Below are positions 1 through 7,596 of a stretch of 44,399 nucleotides of DNA, piece by piece. The position numbers were made by a program, and so were the translations under genes. Where the stretch lies: the NCBI RefSeq assembly GCF_029813785.1, contig NZ_JARVKY010000040.1, forward strand, positions 1 to 44,399, in the 5' to 3' direction. The notes under the pieces are model-generated. The model was not told where the DNA came from and did no database searches. It worked only from the letters and a program-made list of their open reading frames with translations. Positions within the stretch are counted from its first letter, which is position 1, and the number at the start of each line of letters is the position of its first letter. This stretch comes from Streptomyces sp. DH41 (GTDB lineage Bacteria > Actinomycetota > Actinomycetes > Streptomycetales > Streptomycetaceae).

Positions 1-190
1 GGCCGTCGCCGTCGAAGATCGTCACCATCCGGCCCTCGGCGCCGTCCGCCGCGACCGCGGCGCTGTAGGCATGGAGCACCTCAGGGTCCCAGGCGAAGCC
101 CTCGACGGGTTTCGCTCTCGACCCCAGTCCGAGGTGTACGGGGGTGGTCCGCAGGTCGATGGCGTTGGGTTCGTGATTGACGAGTCTCAT
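1..190 (-). CDS. Cupin-like protein, 5' part only (runs off the window)
   Basis: Reading leftwards from an ATG at 190, an uninterrupted frame gives 63 residues beginning MRLVNHEPNAIDLRTTPVHL and reaching the window edge. The stretch rich in Thr, Leu and Gly followed by VEGFAWDPEVLHAY resembles the N-termini of small Streptomyces cupin proteins, but the metal-binding His motif would lie beyond the edge, so the family is inferred. No strong Shine-Dalgarno is seen before the ATG. The gene follows the chimeric regulator remnant on the same strand with an 83-base gap. Confidence 0.5.
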   Translation of the reverse strand, partial: MRLVNHEPNAIDLRTTPVHLGLGSRAKPVEGFAWDPEVLHAYSAAVAADGAEGRMVTIFDGDG

Positions 191-273
191 GCCGACGATC
201 GTCACAGGACGGCAATCGGGTGGTCCTGAAGGAAAGGGAACGGAAGCCGACGCGATGGGCGGCCGGTCGGCGA

Positions 274-725
274 CTACCCGGTCCCGAGCAGGACTTCGCC
301 TCGGCGCCATGCTGTCGGCGATCGGCCCGTGAACTCGCGCCAGTCCCGGGCGAGATGGGCCTGGTCGGCGTAGCCGGAGACGGTGGCCACATCGGCCCAC
401 GGAAGCGGGTCGTGCATGGTGGCCAGTTCGTGCGCGTGCTCGAAGCGCAGAACCCGGGCGAAGGTCTTCGGCGACAGGCCCACCTCACCGCGAAACCGCT
501 CGGTGAGATACCGACGGCTCCACTCCTCAGCACCACGCCGGTGTCCTCGTCGACCAGGGTGACGGTGGCATCCGGCATCACACCGTACGCGCCGACCCAG
601 GCGACGAACTTGTTTCGGGCCTCGGCCTCCTCCCCCACCACGCCGTGCATGGTGGGGAAGCCTGCGGCGGTCAGGGTCAGGTGGTAGCGCTGGTCCGGGC
701 AAGGGATCGTCCTGCCAGACTTCAT
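274..725 (-). pseudogene. Chimeric remnant: small-protein N-terminus joined out of frame to an AraC DNA-binding domain
   Basis: From an ATG at 725 the first ~66 codons (MKSGRTIPCPDQRYHLTLTA onward to VDEDTGVVL) resemble a short conserved actinomycete protein. At about 520-528 the coding signal jumps frame. From there to a TAG at 274 it encodes the C-terminal half of an AraC regulator: WSRRYLTERFRGEVGLSP is the end of the first helix-turn-helix and its linker, and the second helix-turn-helix covers VATVSGYADQAHLARDWREF. The ligand domain and first helices are missing. A deletion that fused two neighbouring genes explains this best; a simple frameshift in one gene would not account for the missing AraC part. 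The DNA-binding half alone is unlikely to work. Confidence 0.6.
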
Positions 726-901
726 CCGGCGTGTAGGCCCCTCAGGGGCAGGCCCGCCGCGGCAGCACCCGCACGGAGGTCATCGAGGAAGTCCTCCAGG
801 GCCGAGTGCGGGATCCGGGGAATGGGCCTCACACAGCCGAGTGCTGCGCGGGCCCATCTGCCGTACCGGAACCGGTCCAGGTCGCGATGGGGGCTGAGCA
901 C
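722..901 (-). CDS. Small ORF of unknown function, possibly a C-terminal remnant
   Basis: A 59-residue frame from a GTG at 901 ends in a TGA at 722-724 that overlaps the ATG of the next remnant (ATGA overlap), a typical translational-coupling arrangement. The product reads VLSPHRDLDRFRYGRWARAA near its start and has an amphipathic acidic stretch HSALEDFLDDLRAGAAAAG. Codon use is Streptomyces-like. I do not recognise a family. It may be the tail of a larger gene whose 5' part has been lost, since the frame upstream of 901 is closed by a stop. Confidence 0.3.
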   Translation of the reverse strand: MLSPHRDLDRFRYGRWARAALGCVRPIPRIPHSALEDFLDDLRAGAAAAGLPLRGLHAG

Positions 902-1206
902 CGGAAGTTACGAACGCGGCAGCAGTGACAAGGAAGCTGATGCCAAGGCTGGGGAACATCTGGACGACCTGCCGAGGGCCATCACGCCGTGGCGCACCTC
1001 CTCGCTACCCCGGAAGGGCGCGGTGGGGGCAGGAAAGCGGCGGAGCACTGGCTCGCCGATCTTCGCTTCTACGGAGCGGTCCGGCTGGGCGCCTGCATCA
1101 GCCACCCGCAGCAGGCGAGAGAAAGCATCGAGCAGCGCCAACAGTTCGCCGCGCTCGGGGTGGGTGGGCGACGGGTGACCTGACTCGGCGCGCCCGCACC
1201 CGCGCT
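902..1206. other. Stretch with no convincing gene
   Basis: Open frames exist on both strands but none shows a recognisable domain or a good start site. The composition stays G+C-rich, so decayed coding DNA is possible. No tRNA, repeat or promoter could be identified. Confidence 0.4.
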
Positions 1207-1246
1207 CCCGTGGCCCGACCCGTCGGAGGGCGGAACGGGCCACGGG
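1207..1246 (-). terminator. Hairpin terminator after the glycoside hydrolase
   Basis: CCCGTGGCCCG at 1207-1217 pairs perfectly with CGGGCCACGGG at 1236-1246 (11-bp stem, 18-nt loop). It lies 8 bases past the stop codon of the hydrolase gene. There is no U-tract, as is common for Streptomyces terminators. Confidence 0.65.
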
Positions 1247-1253
1247 CGTCGGC

Positions 1254-3398
1254 TCAGGAGGTGCGGCAGACCGTGCCGTTGAGGGTGAACGTCCTCGGGG
1301 CGGGGTTGGCTCCGTCGTTGGCTCCGACGAATCCGAAGGTGGCGGTGGAACCTCCGCGCGGGGCCAGCTCGGCGTTGGTGCCGTTGTCGGTCACATGGAC
1401 GCGCGTGCCCGAGCTGGTGACGTTCGCGTTCCAGGAGCTCTGCACGGACTGGCCGGCGGACGGCCAGGTGAAGTCCAGGGTCCAGCCGTTGATCGGGGCG
1501 TCTCCCACGTTGGAGACCGTGACGGTGGCGACGAACCCACTGCCCCAGCCGCTGTCCACCCGGTAGTTGACCAGGCAGCTGCTGTCGTCCGGAGCCGTGG
1601 TGGCGAAGGTCAGCGGCTCGGAGGGGCGCGAGAGGCGGCCGTCGGCGTCCCGGGCGAGGATGTTGACCGTGTGCTCGGAGCCCGGCGGCAGGTTGTGCAG
1701 CGTCGCCGAGGTGGAGGTCGAGGTGGCGAGCAACTGGGCGTTGGTGCCCAGGCGTTCGTACACCTCGTAGCGCACCGCCTTGCCGTTCGCTGGGGCCGTC
1801 CAGTTCACCGTGGCGGTCGAGCTGCCCACGGCGGTGGTCTTCGGTGCGCCGGGCGCGCCGACCGGGGCCGCGGCGGCGTGCGGGGCGACGGTGATCGTGG
1901 TGATCGAGTACGGCGGCAGCACCTGGTCGCCCCCGGCGGTGGCGGCCACCTGGGTGACATCGGTGTCGCCGCGGCCGTAGCGGTGCACGACCGGTGTCTG
2001 CGTAGTGGGCGTGTATCCGGCATAGCTGATGTCCGCGGTGCGGGAGTTCAGCGGGTCTTTGTTGATCAGCATCACGCTCAGCGTGCCGTCGGCCCGGTGC
2101 ACGGCGTGCGCGGAGACCTGGTCGCTGTCGGTGGCGGAGGCGACCATCGTGTCACCGGGACGGCCCAGCTTGGTCAGCGACTTGATGCCGTAGTACGGGT
2201 GGAACGGCGTGTTCACGGCCGGCTGGCAGACGTCGCCGACGCAGCCGCCGCTGGAGAGCAGGCCGAAGTCGTTGAAGTCGGTGTCGCCGTCCACCGTCTC
2301 CACCTTGGTGGGCCCGTTGTGGACGTTCCACCAGTCGACGTTGAAGACGCCGTTCTCCAGCGCCGTCATATAGGTGTCCGCGGCGAACAGGCCGTTGGGG
2401 CGGCTGTTCATCTGGACGTTGGAGTTGACCTCGGTGAGTGCGATGCCGATCTTCGACGAGCGTTCCCCGGCGTACCGGTCGATCTGCCGGCGGACCTCGC
2501 GGAGCTGTCCGGGCAGCCGGGCGGTCCGGTCCAAGGCCTCGTCGGCGGTGGCGCCGCCCGGGTAGGAGTGCACGATGGCGAAGTCGATCGTCCCGGCGAC
2601 CGCGGACAGCACCGTGTGGTTCCAGTCTGCCGAGTCACCCGGGCCGACGATGCCGTCCGGCCAGTCGCCCGGGGTGGTCAGCACGGCGCCGATTTTGATC
2701 GTCGGGTCGACTGCCTTCATCGCCTCCGCGTAGGCGAGGACGTTGCGGGCGTACTCCCGCGGGCTCTTGTCCGGGTGGTCGTCGGCCTCCCAGCCGCTGC
2801 CGTAGTGGCCGTTGCCGTAGATCTCGTTGCCGATCTCCCAGTACTTTGCCCCGTAGCCGCGGGTGACGTTGGCATACCGGACCCAGTCGGCGGCCTCCTG
2901 CGGTGTGCCGGTGCCGTAGTTGGCGATGATCATCGGCTGGGAGCCGGAGGCGCGGACGCTGCCCATGAACTCGTCGAAGGTGGTGCCGGGAGCCACGTAA
3001 CCGCCGGGGGCGGTGTGGTCCTTCCAGTGGTAGATGTCGCCGTAGGAGCCGCCTGGGTAGCGCATCACGCCGACGCCCGCCTCGCCCAGCAGGCCGGTCA
3101 CCTCGGGGTCGTTCATGTGCGAGTCCCAGAGCGCGTGGTTGACGCCGAACGCCGCCTTGTCGATGGTGCCGAGCCCCACCCCCGCGTTGACGGAGACCTC
3201 GACGGTCGACGCCTCGTCGGCGGCCGTCACCGCGGCGGTCCGGCCGGTCGCGGCGGGCGCAGGGGGAGCGGCGGCGAGGGCGGCGACCGTGGCCAGGGCG
3301 CAGAAGAGCGCGGCTGCGGGGCGTCTGCCCGCTGTTTTTCCGGCTCCGCGGGGCGGCCGGCCTAACCGGCTGGTGCGAGGGAGGTGTGCGAGCGGCAT
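1254..3398 (-). CDS. Secreted modular glycoside hydrolase (clan GH-A-like) with FnIII and CBM2 domains
   Basis: A 714-residue exported enzyme expected to attack plant cell-wall polysaccharide. The ATG at 3398 is chosen because GAGGAGG lies 7 bases upstream and a signal peptide follows at once (Arg/Lys-rich start, then AAALFCALATVAALAAAPPA). Residues ~60-480 look like a TIM-barrel hydrolase. WEIGNEIYG carries the Asn-Glu pair expected for the acid/base of GH-A enzymes, and IALTEVNSN is a candidate nucleophile strand. Around residues 525-605 there is a fibronectin type III module (APGAPKTTAVGSSTATVNWT), and the last ~100 residues form a CBM2 cellulose-binding module with conserved Trp residues (WGSGFVATVTVSN, NGWTLDFTWP) and terminal Cys. 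Arabinofuranosidase-like or GH44/GH51-like activity is possible; the exact family is not settled. The CebR box upstream ties it to cellobiose induction. Confidence 0.85.
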   Translation of the reverse strand: MPLAHLPRTSRLGRPPRGAGKTAGRRPAAALFCALATVAALAAAPPAPAATGRTAAVTAADEASTVEVSVNAGVGLGTIDKAAFGVNHALWDSHMNDPEVTGLLGEAGVGVMRYPGGSYGDIYHWKDHTAPGGYVAPGTTFDEFMGSVRASGSQPMIIANYGTGTPQEAADWVRYANVTRGYGAKYWEIGNEIYGNGHYGSGWEADDHPDKSPREYARNVLAYAEAMKAVDPTIKIGAVLTTPGDWPDGIVGPGDSADWNHTVLSAVAGTIDFAIVHSYPGGATADEALDRTARLPGQLREVRRQIDRYAGERSSKIGIALTEVNSNVQMNSRPNGLFAADTYMTALENGVFNVDWWNVHNGPTKVETVDGDTDFNDFGLLSSGGCVGDVCQPAVNTPFHPYYGIKSLTKLGRPGDTMVASATDSDQVSAHAVHRADGTLSVMLINKDPLNSRTADISYAGYTPTTQTPVVHRYGRGDTDVTQVAATAGGDQVLPPYSITTITVAPHAAAAPVGAPGAPKTTAVGSSTATVNWTAPANGKAVRYEVYERLGTNAQLLATSTSTSATLHNLPPGSEHTVNILARDADGRLSRPSEPLTFATTAPDDSSCLVNYRVDSGWGSGFVATVTVSNVGDAPINGWTLDFTWPSAGQSVQSSWNANVTSSGTRVHVTDNGTNAELAPRGGSTATFGFVGANDGANPAPRTFTLNGTVCRTS

Positions 3399-3482
3399 GA
3401 CGTGTCCTCCTCGGGCGAGCGCCGCGTAGGCCGGCAGGACGCCCGGTGTGTGATCGGTGGGGTGCCTTCGGTGCGACGCCCA

Positions 3483-3496
3483 TGGGAGCGCTCCCA
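3483..3496. promoter_or_regulatory. CebR box (cellobiose-responsive operator)
   Basis: TGGGAGCGCTCCCA is a perfect 14-bp palindrome identical to the known CebR binding consensus of Streptomyces. It lies 85 bases before the ATG of the modular hydrolase, a normal position for repression released by cello-oligosaccharides. Confidence 0.85.
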
Positions 3497-3686
3497 CGAT
3501 GATGCGGGGGAGGCATGACTGCGTCAATGGTGCGGACCAGGGCGATCCGACGCCCGCCACCCGTGCCGCCGCGGGGCGAGCCGTTCGGCCTCCGCGTGCC
3601 ACCAGGCGGGCGGAGGCGGGCTGGTGACGCGGGCGTCGGCGGCCCGGGTACAAGCGGGACTGCTGCATGATCGGGTGACAGCGGGG

Positions 3687-3911
3687 TTATGCAGCCAGAG
3701 CTGCGGGTGGGGTCGTGACGGTCTCGTACTCGACGGAGGCTAATCGGCCCAAGCGTCTGTGGCGCCGGCGTCGGTGGTAGGTCCGCTCGATCCAGGTGAC
3801 GATCACGATCCGCAGCTCCTGACGGGTGGCCCAGGTGCGGCGGTCGAGGACGTTCTCCTGCAACAGCGCGACGAAGCTCTCCATGGCTGCGTTGCGAAGC
3901 GAAATGATCAC
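3687..3911 (-). pseudogene. IS3-family transposase, C-terminal fragment
   Basis: About 70 codons ending in TAA at 3687. NAAMESFVALLQENVLDRRT contains the Asn-Ala-Xaa-Xaa-Glu-Ser-Phe motif that carries the final catalytic Glu of IS3-type integrase cores. IERTYHRRRRHRRLG and the SVEYE ending match the typical tail where a helix precedes the R-H-x-x-LG motif. Everything before this motif is missing, so it is an inactive leftover. No matching inverted repeat was found on either side. Confidence 0.75.
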
Positions 3912-4023
3912 AGCAGTACCGCCATCCGACGGGAGCGTCCCGCCTCACCCCTTGGTGGGGCTCAGCGCCGGAGAACAGCACCGGGGTGCCGGCGATTCTC
4001 GGTGTGAGGTCTCAGGAGATGCT

Positions 4024-5934
4024 TGACCGTTTGTGCTCTGGACATGGTTGACACGATCGGTTGAACGTCCGCCGTCTGCTGGCCTTTGATGAGCCAGCCA
4101 GCGGTGCTTCGGTCGATGGCGTGGATGTTCAACAGTTGGCGGAGTACCGCTACCGGGCTGTCCACGAGATGCTTGGCGGGCTCCCGATCGTTGAGGTCGC
4201 GGCCCGGTACGGCACTTCGCGTCAGACGCTGCGCAGCTGGCGGCGGCGGTTCGAGCAGGAGGGCATGCCCGGTCTGCTGGATCGCTCGCGACGCCCGCGG
4301 AACAGTCCCACACGCCTGTCGGCCGAGGTGGAGGCCAAGATCTGTGAGCTGCGTCGCCGGCATCCGCGCTGGGGTGCCCGTCGGATCTCCCGTGAACTGG
4401 CTGTCAGCGGGCTGAGGTCGGCGCCGTCGCGGGCCACGGTCCATCGGGTGATGTCACGCGACGGCCTGGTCCGCATCCAGGAACAGCGAAGTCCGCGCAA
4501 GTACCGTCGATGGCAGCGCGCCCAGGCACCTGTGGCAGTTGGAGCTGGTCGGCGGGGTGCCGCTGGCCGACGGCCGGGGGTGCAAGATGGTCACCGGCAT
4601 CGACGACCACTCCCGCTTCGTCGTGATCTTCTCTGTCGTGGCCGTGCCCAGCGACCGCACTGTGTGCTCGGCCTTCACCGCCGCGATGCGCCGCTTTGGG
4701 GTGCCCTTCGAGGTCCTGTCGGACAACGGCAAGCAGTTCACCGGCCGTCATACCCGCCCTCAGCCGGTGGAGGTCCTCTTCGAACGTATTCGCCGGTAGA
4801 ACGGCATCACCCAGCGCCTGACCCTGACCAAGCCGCGTTCACCCACCACTACGGGCAAGATCGAACGCTTTCACCGCACCCTGCGCGAGGAGTTCATCGA
4901 TCACGTGGTGCCGTTCGAGTCGCTGGCCGCAGCCCGGGAAGCGATCAACGGCTGGGTGCACGCCTACAACCACCAGCGTCCGCACCAGGCCCTGAACATG
5001 GCTACCCCCATCAGTCTCTTCCGGCCTCACACCGCTGCTGTCGGTCGCGATGACGAGCATCCTGAATAGGCGGTCGCAGCGCCTGAGTTGTCCATCGAGG
5101 TCGTCGAACCCTCGATTCTGCCGCCGCAAGGCACCGCGGTCGAGTTCGAGGTGCGGGTGCCTCCCAGCGGCGAGATCACCCTGGTGACGGGCAGGCAGCG
5201 AGTGGGCATCCACCAGGCACTGGCCGGCAGGATGCTGACGGTCTGGGTGAATCACCGCAGCGTCCACTTCCTCCTCGACAGGCACCTCGTCACCGCGGTC
5301 CCGACCCGGCTGCGGCCAGAGGATCTCGCCTACCTGACCATGCGCTACGGAGACCGTCCGGCCGGCCCCGAGCCCGCACCCGCGGCTCTGCCCAGGCCCG
5401 CAGCGGCACGGCGATCCTCGCCGCCGGCGAACCTGTCGAGGTCGACCGCAAGGTCCATCACGACGGGCTCGTCAGGCTCGACGGCGGCCGTTACCAGGTC
5501 GGATTCGCTTTCGCCGGCCGCACGATCACCCTCCGCCTCGACGGACACCCCATGCACGCCATCGCCGACAACGCCCTGATGGGAACGTCGCCCTGCCCCG
5601 TTCCGGCCGACGGTCTGGGGCAGATCGGACGGGGCACGGACGGTGACGTCCCCGCTGCGGCCTCCGCCCCTGCCGGCCGGCGCCATCCGGGCCCAGCGCA
5701 AGGTGCATACGAGCGGCCGCTTCATGATCAACGGCCAGTTCATCAAGCTCGGCCCGCGCCATGCGGGAAAGATCGTCACCGTCGTCACCGAGGACACGCA
5801 CTACCGGATCCTGCATGGGGAGGACGAACTCGCTGCCAGGTCTCGCAAGAACCTCGAGCCGATCACCAGGCTCCACGGCAAAGGCATGGGCACCCAGAGG
5901 GACCGTCAAGAGTCTCCTGACGACAAACCGTCAA
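4024..5934 (+). mobile_element. Degenerate IS481-family insertion sequence
   Basis: About 1.91 kb bounded by imperfect inverted repeats of roughly 30 bp. The left end begins TTGACCGTTTGTGCTCTGGA and the right end, read inward from 5934, begins TTGACGGTTTGTCGTCAGGA. The right end abuts the Hsp70 part of the kinase-Hsp70 pseudogene. The left flank does not continue that gene and no target duplication is visible, so the left side has been rearranged since insertion. Confidence 0.7.
4121..5929 (+). pseudogene. IS481-family transposase broken by several frameshifts and a stop
   Basis: A plausible start is the GTG at 4121 (VDVQQLAEYRYRAVHEML), in frame with an upstream ATG at 4061. It is followed by a helix-turn-helix (VAARYGTSRQTLRSWRRRF) and an IS481 arm (RRRHPRWGARRISREL). 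The frame shifts near 4520 into the catalytic core (KMVTGIDDHSRFVVI with the first Asp, VLSDNGKQF with the second), meets a TAG at 4797, and resumes with KIERFHRTLREEF carrying the Glu and HAYNHQRPHQAL. After a stop near 5068 more coding segments in shifted frames encode the C-terminal beta-rich region (GEPVEVDRKVHHDGLVRLDG and IVTVVTEDTHYRILHG). At least four lesions make it inactive. Confidence 0.8.
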
Positions 5935-6406
5935 AGCTTCTGCAGCACGAAGGCGCTGATCTGCTGCGGGTTGATGTCCTTGCCGTCCAGGTTGACCCCT
6001 TCCAGTCGGTGCCCGTGTGGCGCTTGACCGACCGGATGGTCCTGTCGACGTTCGGGACCGCCTGACGCTTGGCCACCTCGCCGACCAGCACCTCACCGTT
6101 CTTGGCGAAGGCGACGACGGACGGCGTGGTCCTGACGCCCTCGGCGTTGGTGATGACGGTGGGCTCGCCGCCCTCCAGAACGCTGACGACGGAACTGGTC
6201 GTGCCCAGGTCGATGCCGACCGCACGCCCCGCGGCGGAACGTGGAGGACTGCCGGCTGTCCGGGGCGGGGTCGTGGTGCGTACCTCCCGGTGCAGCTGGG
6301 CAAGGCGGTCGTGCACGTGCTGTGCCGACTGCGGGCGGTGTCCCGGATCCCGGCGCAGCAGTCCGGCAATGAGCTCTGTCAGCGCAGGTGGCAGGCCGAC
6401 GCCTAG
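5935..6406 (-). pseudogene. Ser/Thr kinase-Hsp70 fusion gene, distal part
   Basis: This is the downstream half of the gene whose start lies at 12215. Read leftwards from 6406 it gives the end of the kinase lobe (ALTELIAGLLRRDPGHRPQ, the conserved Arg of subdomain XI), a ~25-residue linker, then the start of an Hsp70/DnaK nucleotide-binding domain. GIDLGTTSSVVSVLEGGEPT is phosphate loop 1, followed by TTPSVVAFAKNGEVLVGEVA. One G is missing in the run at about 6000 (after GTDWK), shifting the frame; the other frame continues to NPQQISAFVLQKL. It stops where the IS481 end begins at 5934. The rest of DnaK is absent. Removing the composite element and one CTAG copy restores the reading frame to the proximal part. 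Confidence 0.75.
6403..6406. repeat. CTAG target duplication, left copy
   Basis: CTAG here and at 11576-11579 directly flanks the composite element. Joining the two flanks through a single CTAG restores one kinase frame (...VDRLGVGLPPALTELIAG), which is strong evidence that this is the insertion scar. Confidence 0.75.
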
Positions 6407-6525
6407 GACTTGTCCGGCCGATCATGTGCGGAGCCAGGTGATCAGGGCTGCAGCGGTGGCTGTGCCGAGGAAGACGTGGCCGCGCTTGTCGTACCTGGTT
6501 GCCACGGCTCGGGACTGCTTCAGCA
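6407..6525 (-). repeat. Inverted 119-bp terminal fragment of the IS5-family element
   Basis: Matches 11457-11575 in inverted orientation with about three differences (near the tip, GGTGATC against GATGATC, and GTGGCC against GTAGCC). It contains the transposase C-terminal codons and the terminal repeat. Homology stops around the codons for LKQSRAV, just before the 3' end of the MerR gene. Confidence 0.85.
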
Positions 6526-6531
6526 GGCGGC

Positions 6532-6921
6532 TCACCGTGCGCCCGCCGCAGGCAGCACCCCTGCCGTGATGTCCATCGCCTCGATGTAACGGGTGAGTGC
6601 GTCGCGGTTCTGCTCCAGGAAAGCGATGCGCTCGGTCATCTTGTCGCGTTGCGCGATCAGCATCTCGCGCAGTTCCGGGTCCGGATCGGCCACCACGATC
6701 TCCGGGCCTTGGTGAAGGCAGGGCAGCATGTCGCTGATGATGCGCGTAGGTACGCCTGCATCGAGCAGCCCGCGGATCTTGTGTACGCGGTCGATGAGGT
6801 ACTCGTCATACTCGCGGTACCCATTGTCGAGACGGCGCGGTGTGATGAGCCCCTGCTCCTCGTAGTACCGCAGCATCCGAGTGGGGACTCCGGTCTTCTT
6901 GGACAACTCCCCGATGCGCAT
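6532..6921 (-). CDS. MerR-family transcriptional regulator
   Basis: 129 residues from an ATG at 6921 with AGGAGGAG a few bases upstream. MRIGELSKKTGVPTRMLRYYEEQGLI is the classic MerR winged helix-turn-helix, followed by NGYREYDEYLIDRVHKI and a dimerisation coiled coil (QRDKMTERIAFLEQNRDALTRYI). The C-terminal effector part is short and carries no obvious Cys metal site, so it is more like the small organic-effector MerR group. It diverges from the flavin reductase/monooxygenase operon with 161 bases between, and is the natural candidate for its regulator. The stop codon lies 6 bases from the IS fragment, so the last residues may have been altered by the insertion. Confidence 0.9.
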   Translation of the reverse strand: MRIGELSKKTGVPTRMLRYYEEQGLITPRRLDNGYREYDEYLIDRVHKIRGLLDAGVPTRIISDMLPCLHQGPEIVVADPDPELREMLIAQRDKMTERIAFLEQNRDALTRYIEAMDITAGVLPAAGAR

Positions 6922-7051
6922 GACTCCTCCTCATCGAGATGGGCGTCGATGCCACCGCGTGCGGACTGCCGTGTACGTCAGGCATCCGTCTCCGGTCCTT
7001 GCCCGCCGGTTGCGCCGGGTCGGTGGCGAGCGTCACTGTGACGACTTCCAT

Positions 7052-7073
7052 TTGACATTAACATGGGTGTGAA
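7052..7073. promoter_or_regulatory. Candidate MerR operator/promoter
   Basis: TTGACA at 7052-7057 and TGTGAA at 7068-7073 form an imperfect dyad with 10 bases between. The same TTGACA reads as a -35 box for the downstream operon, which would place the transcript start very close to the ATG at 7083. MerR activators typically bind within such over-long promoters. No experimental signal is available, and the -10 box is not clear. Confidence 0.45.
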
Positions 7074-7082
7074 GGTTGGACC

Positions 7083-7583
7083 ATGTGTCTCATGACGCAG
7101 ACAACCACACCGTCCGTGACGCCGACGGCGATGAGGCGCGCGCTCGCAGGCTTCGCGACGGGCCTGTCCGTCGTCGCCGCCGAGCTCGACGGACAGATCG
7201 TCGGCATGCCAGCCAACTCGCTCGCCTCGGTGTCGCTGGACCCCCCACTCGTGTCCCTCGCGTTCGCGCACACGTCGACGACATGGCCGATTCTCCGCCG
7301 CGCGCCGCGCTGGGGCATCAGTGTTCTCGGTGAAGCACAGGCACAGGTGCTCCAGGACCTTCGGCGGCCCGCCGCTGAACGCTTCGGCGGTATCGAGATG
7401 CACATCGACGGCGGTGCCGCGTTCGTCCCGGGCGCTCTCGCGACGATCACCGTCACTCCCCGCACGGCCGTGGAGGCCGGTGACCACACTCTCGTGCTGC
7501 TTGAGGTGAAGGACCTGCACAGGGACGAGACGCAGCGTCCACTCGTGTTCTTCGACAGCACGACCCACACGCTCTCCCACTGA
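7083..7583 (+). CDS. FMN-dependent flavin reductase
   Basis: 166 residues. Start at ATG 7083 with GAAGG 7 bases before it; ATG 7092 is an alternative. The flavin-reductase-like split-barrel fold is recognisable: residues ~15-40 (RRALAGFATGLSVVAAELDG), then GMPANSLASVSLDPPLVSLA, which is the flavin-binding loop of the HpaC/ActVB type, and WGISVLGEAQAQVLQDL. It would use NAD(P)H to make FMNH2, which its partner monooxygenase encoded 13 bases downstream consumes. The pairing is the standard two-component system of the NtaA/NtaB, DszA/DszD and SnaA/SnaC kind. Confidence 0.88.
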   Translation: MCLMTQTTTPSVTPTAMRRALAGFATGLSVVAAELDGQIVGMPANSLASVSLDPPLVSLAFAHTSTTWPILRRAPRWGISVLGEAQAQVLQDLRRPAAERFGGIEMHIDGGAAFVPGALATITVTPRTAVEAGDHTLVLLEVKDLHRDETQRPLVFFDSTTHTLSH

Positions 7584-7596
7584 AAGGAACGCCCGC

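Noticed and set aside
1395..3365. Plus-strand open frame of 656 codons
   Set aside because: Antisense to the glycoside hydrolase; its Arg/Gly/Val-rich composition is typical of a shadow frame.
3399..3668. N-terminal extension of the glycoside hydrolase by 90 codons
   Set aside because: The extension crosses the CebR box and precedes the signal peptide; the ATG at 3398 has a strong ribosome site.
4024..5934. Target duplication flanking the IS481-type element
   Set aside because: Flanking bases (GATGC on the left, AGCTTC on the right) do not match, and the left flank does not continue the Hsp70 gene.
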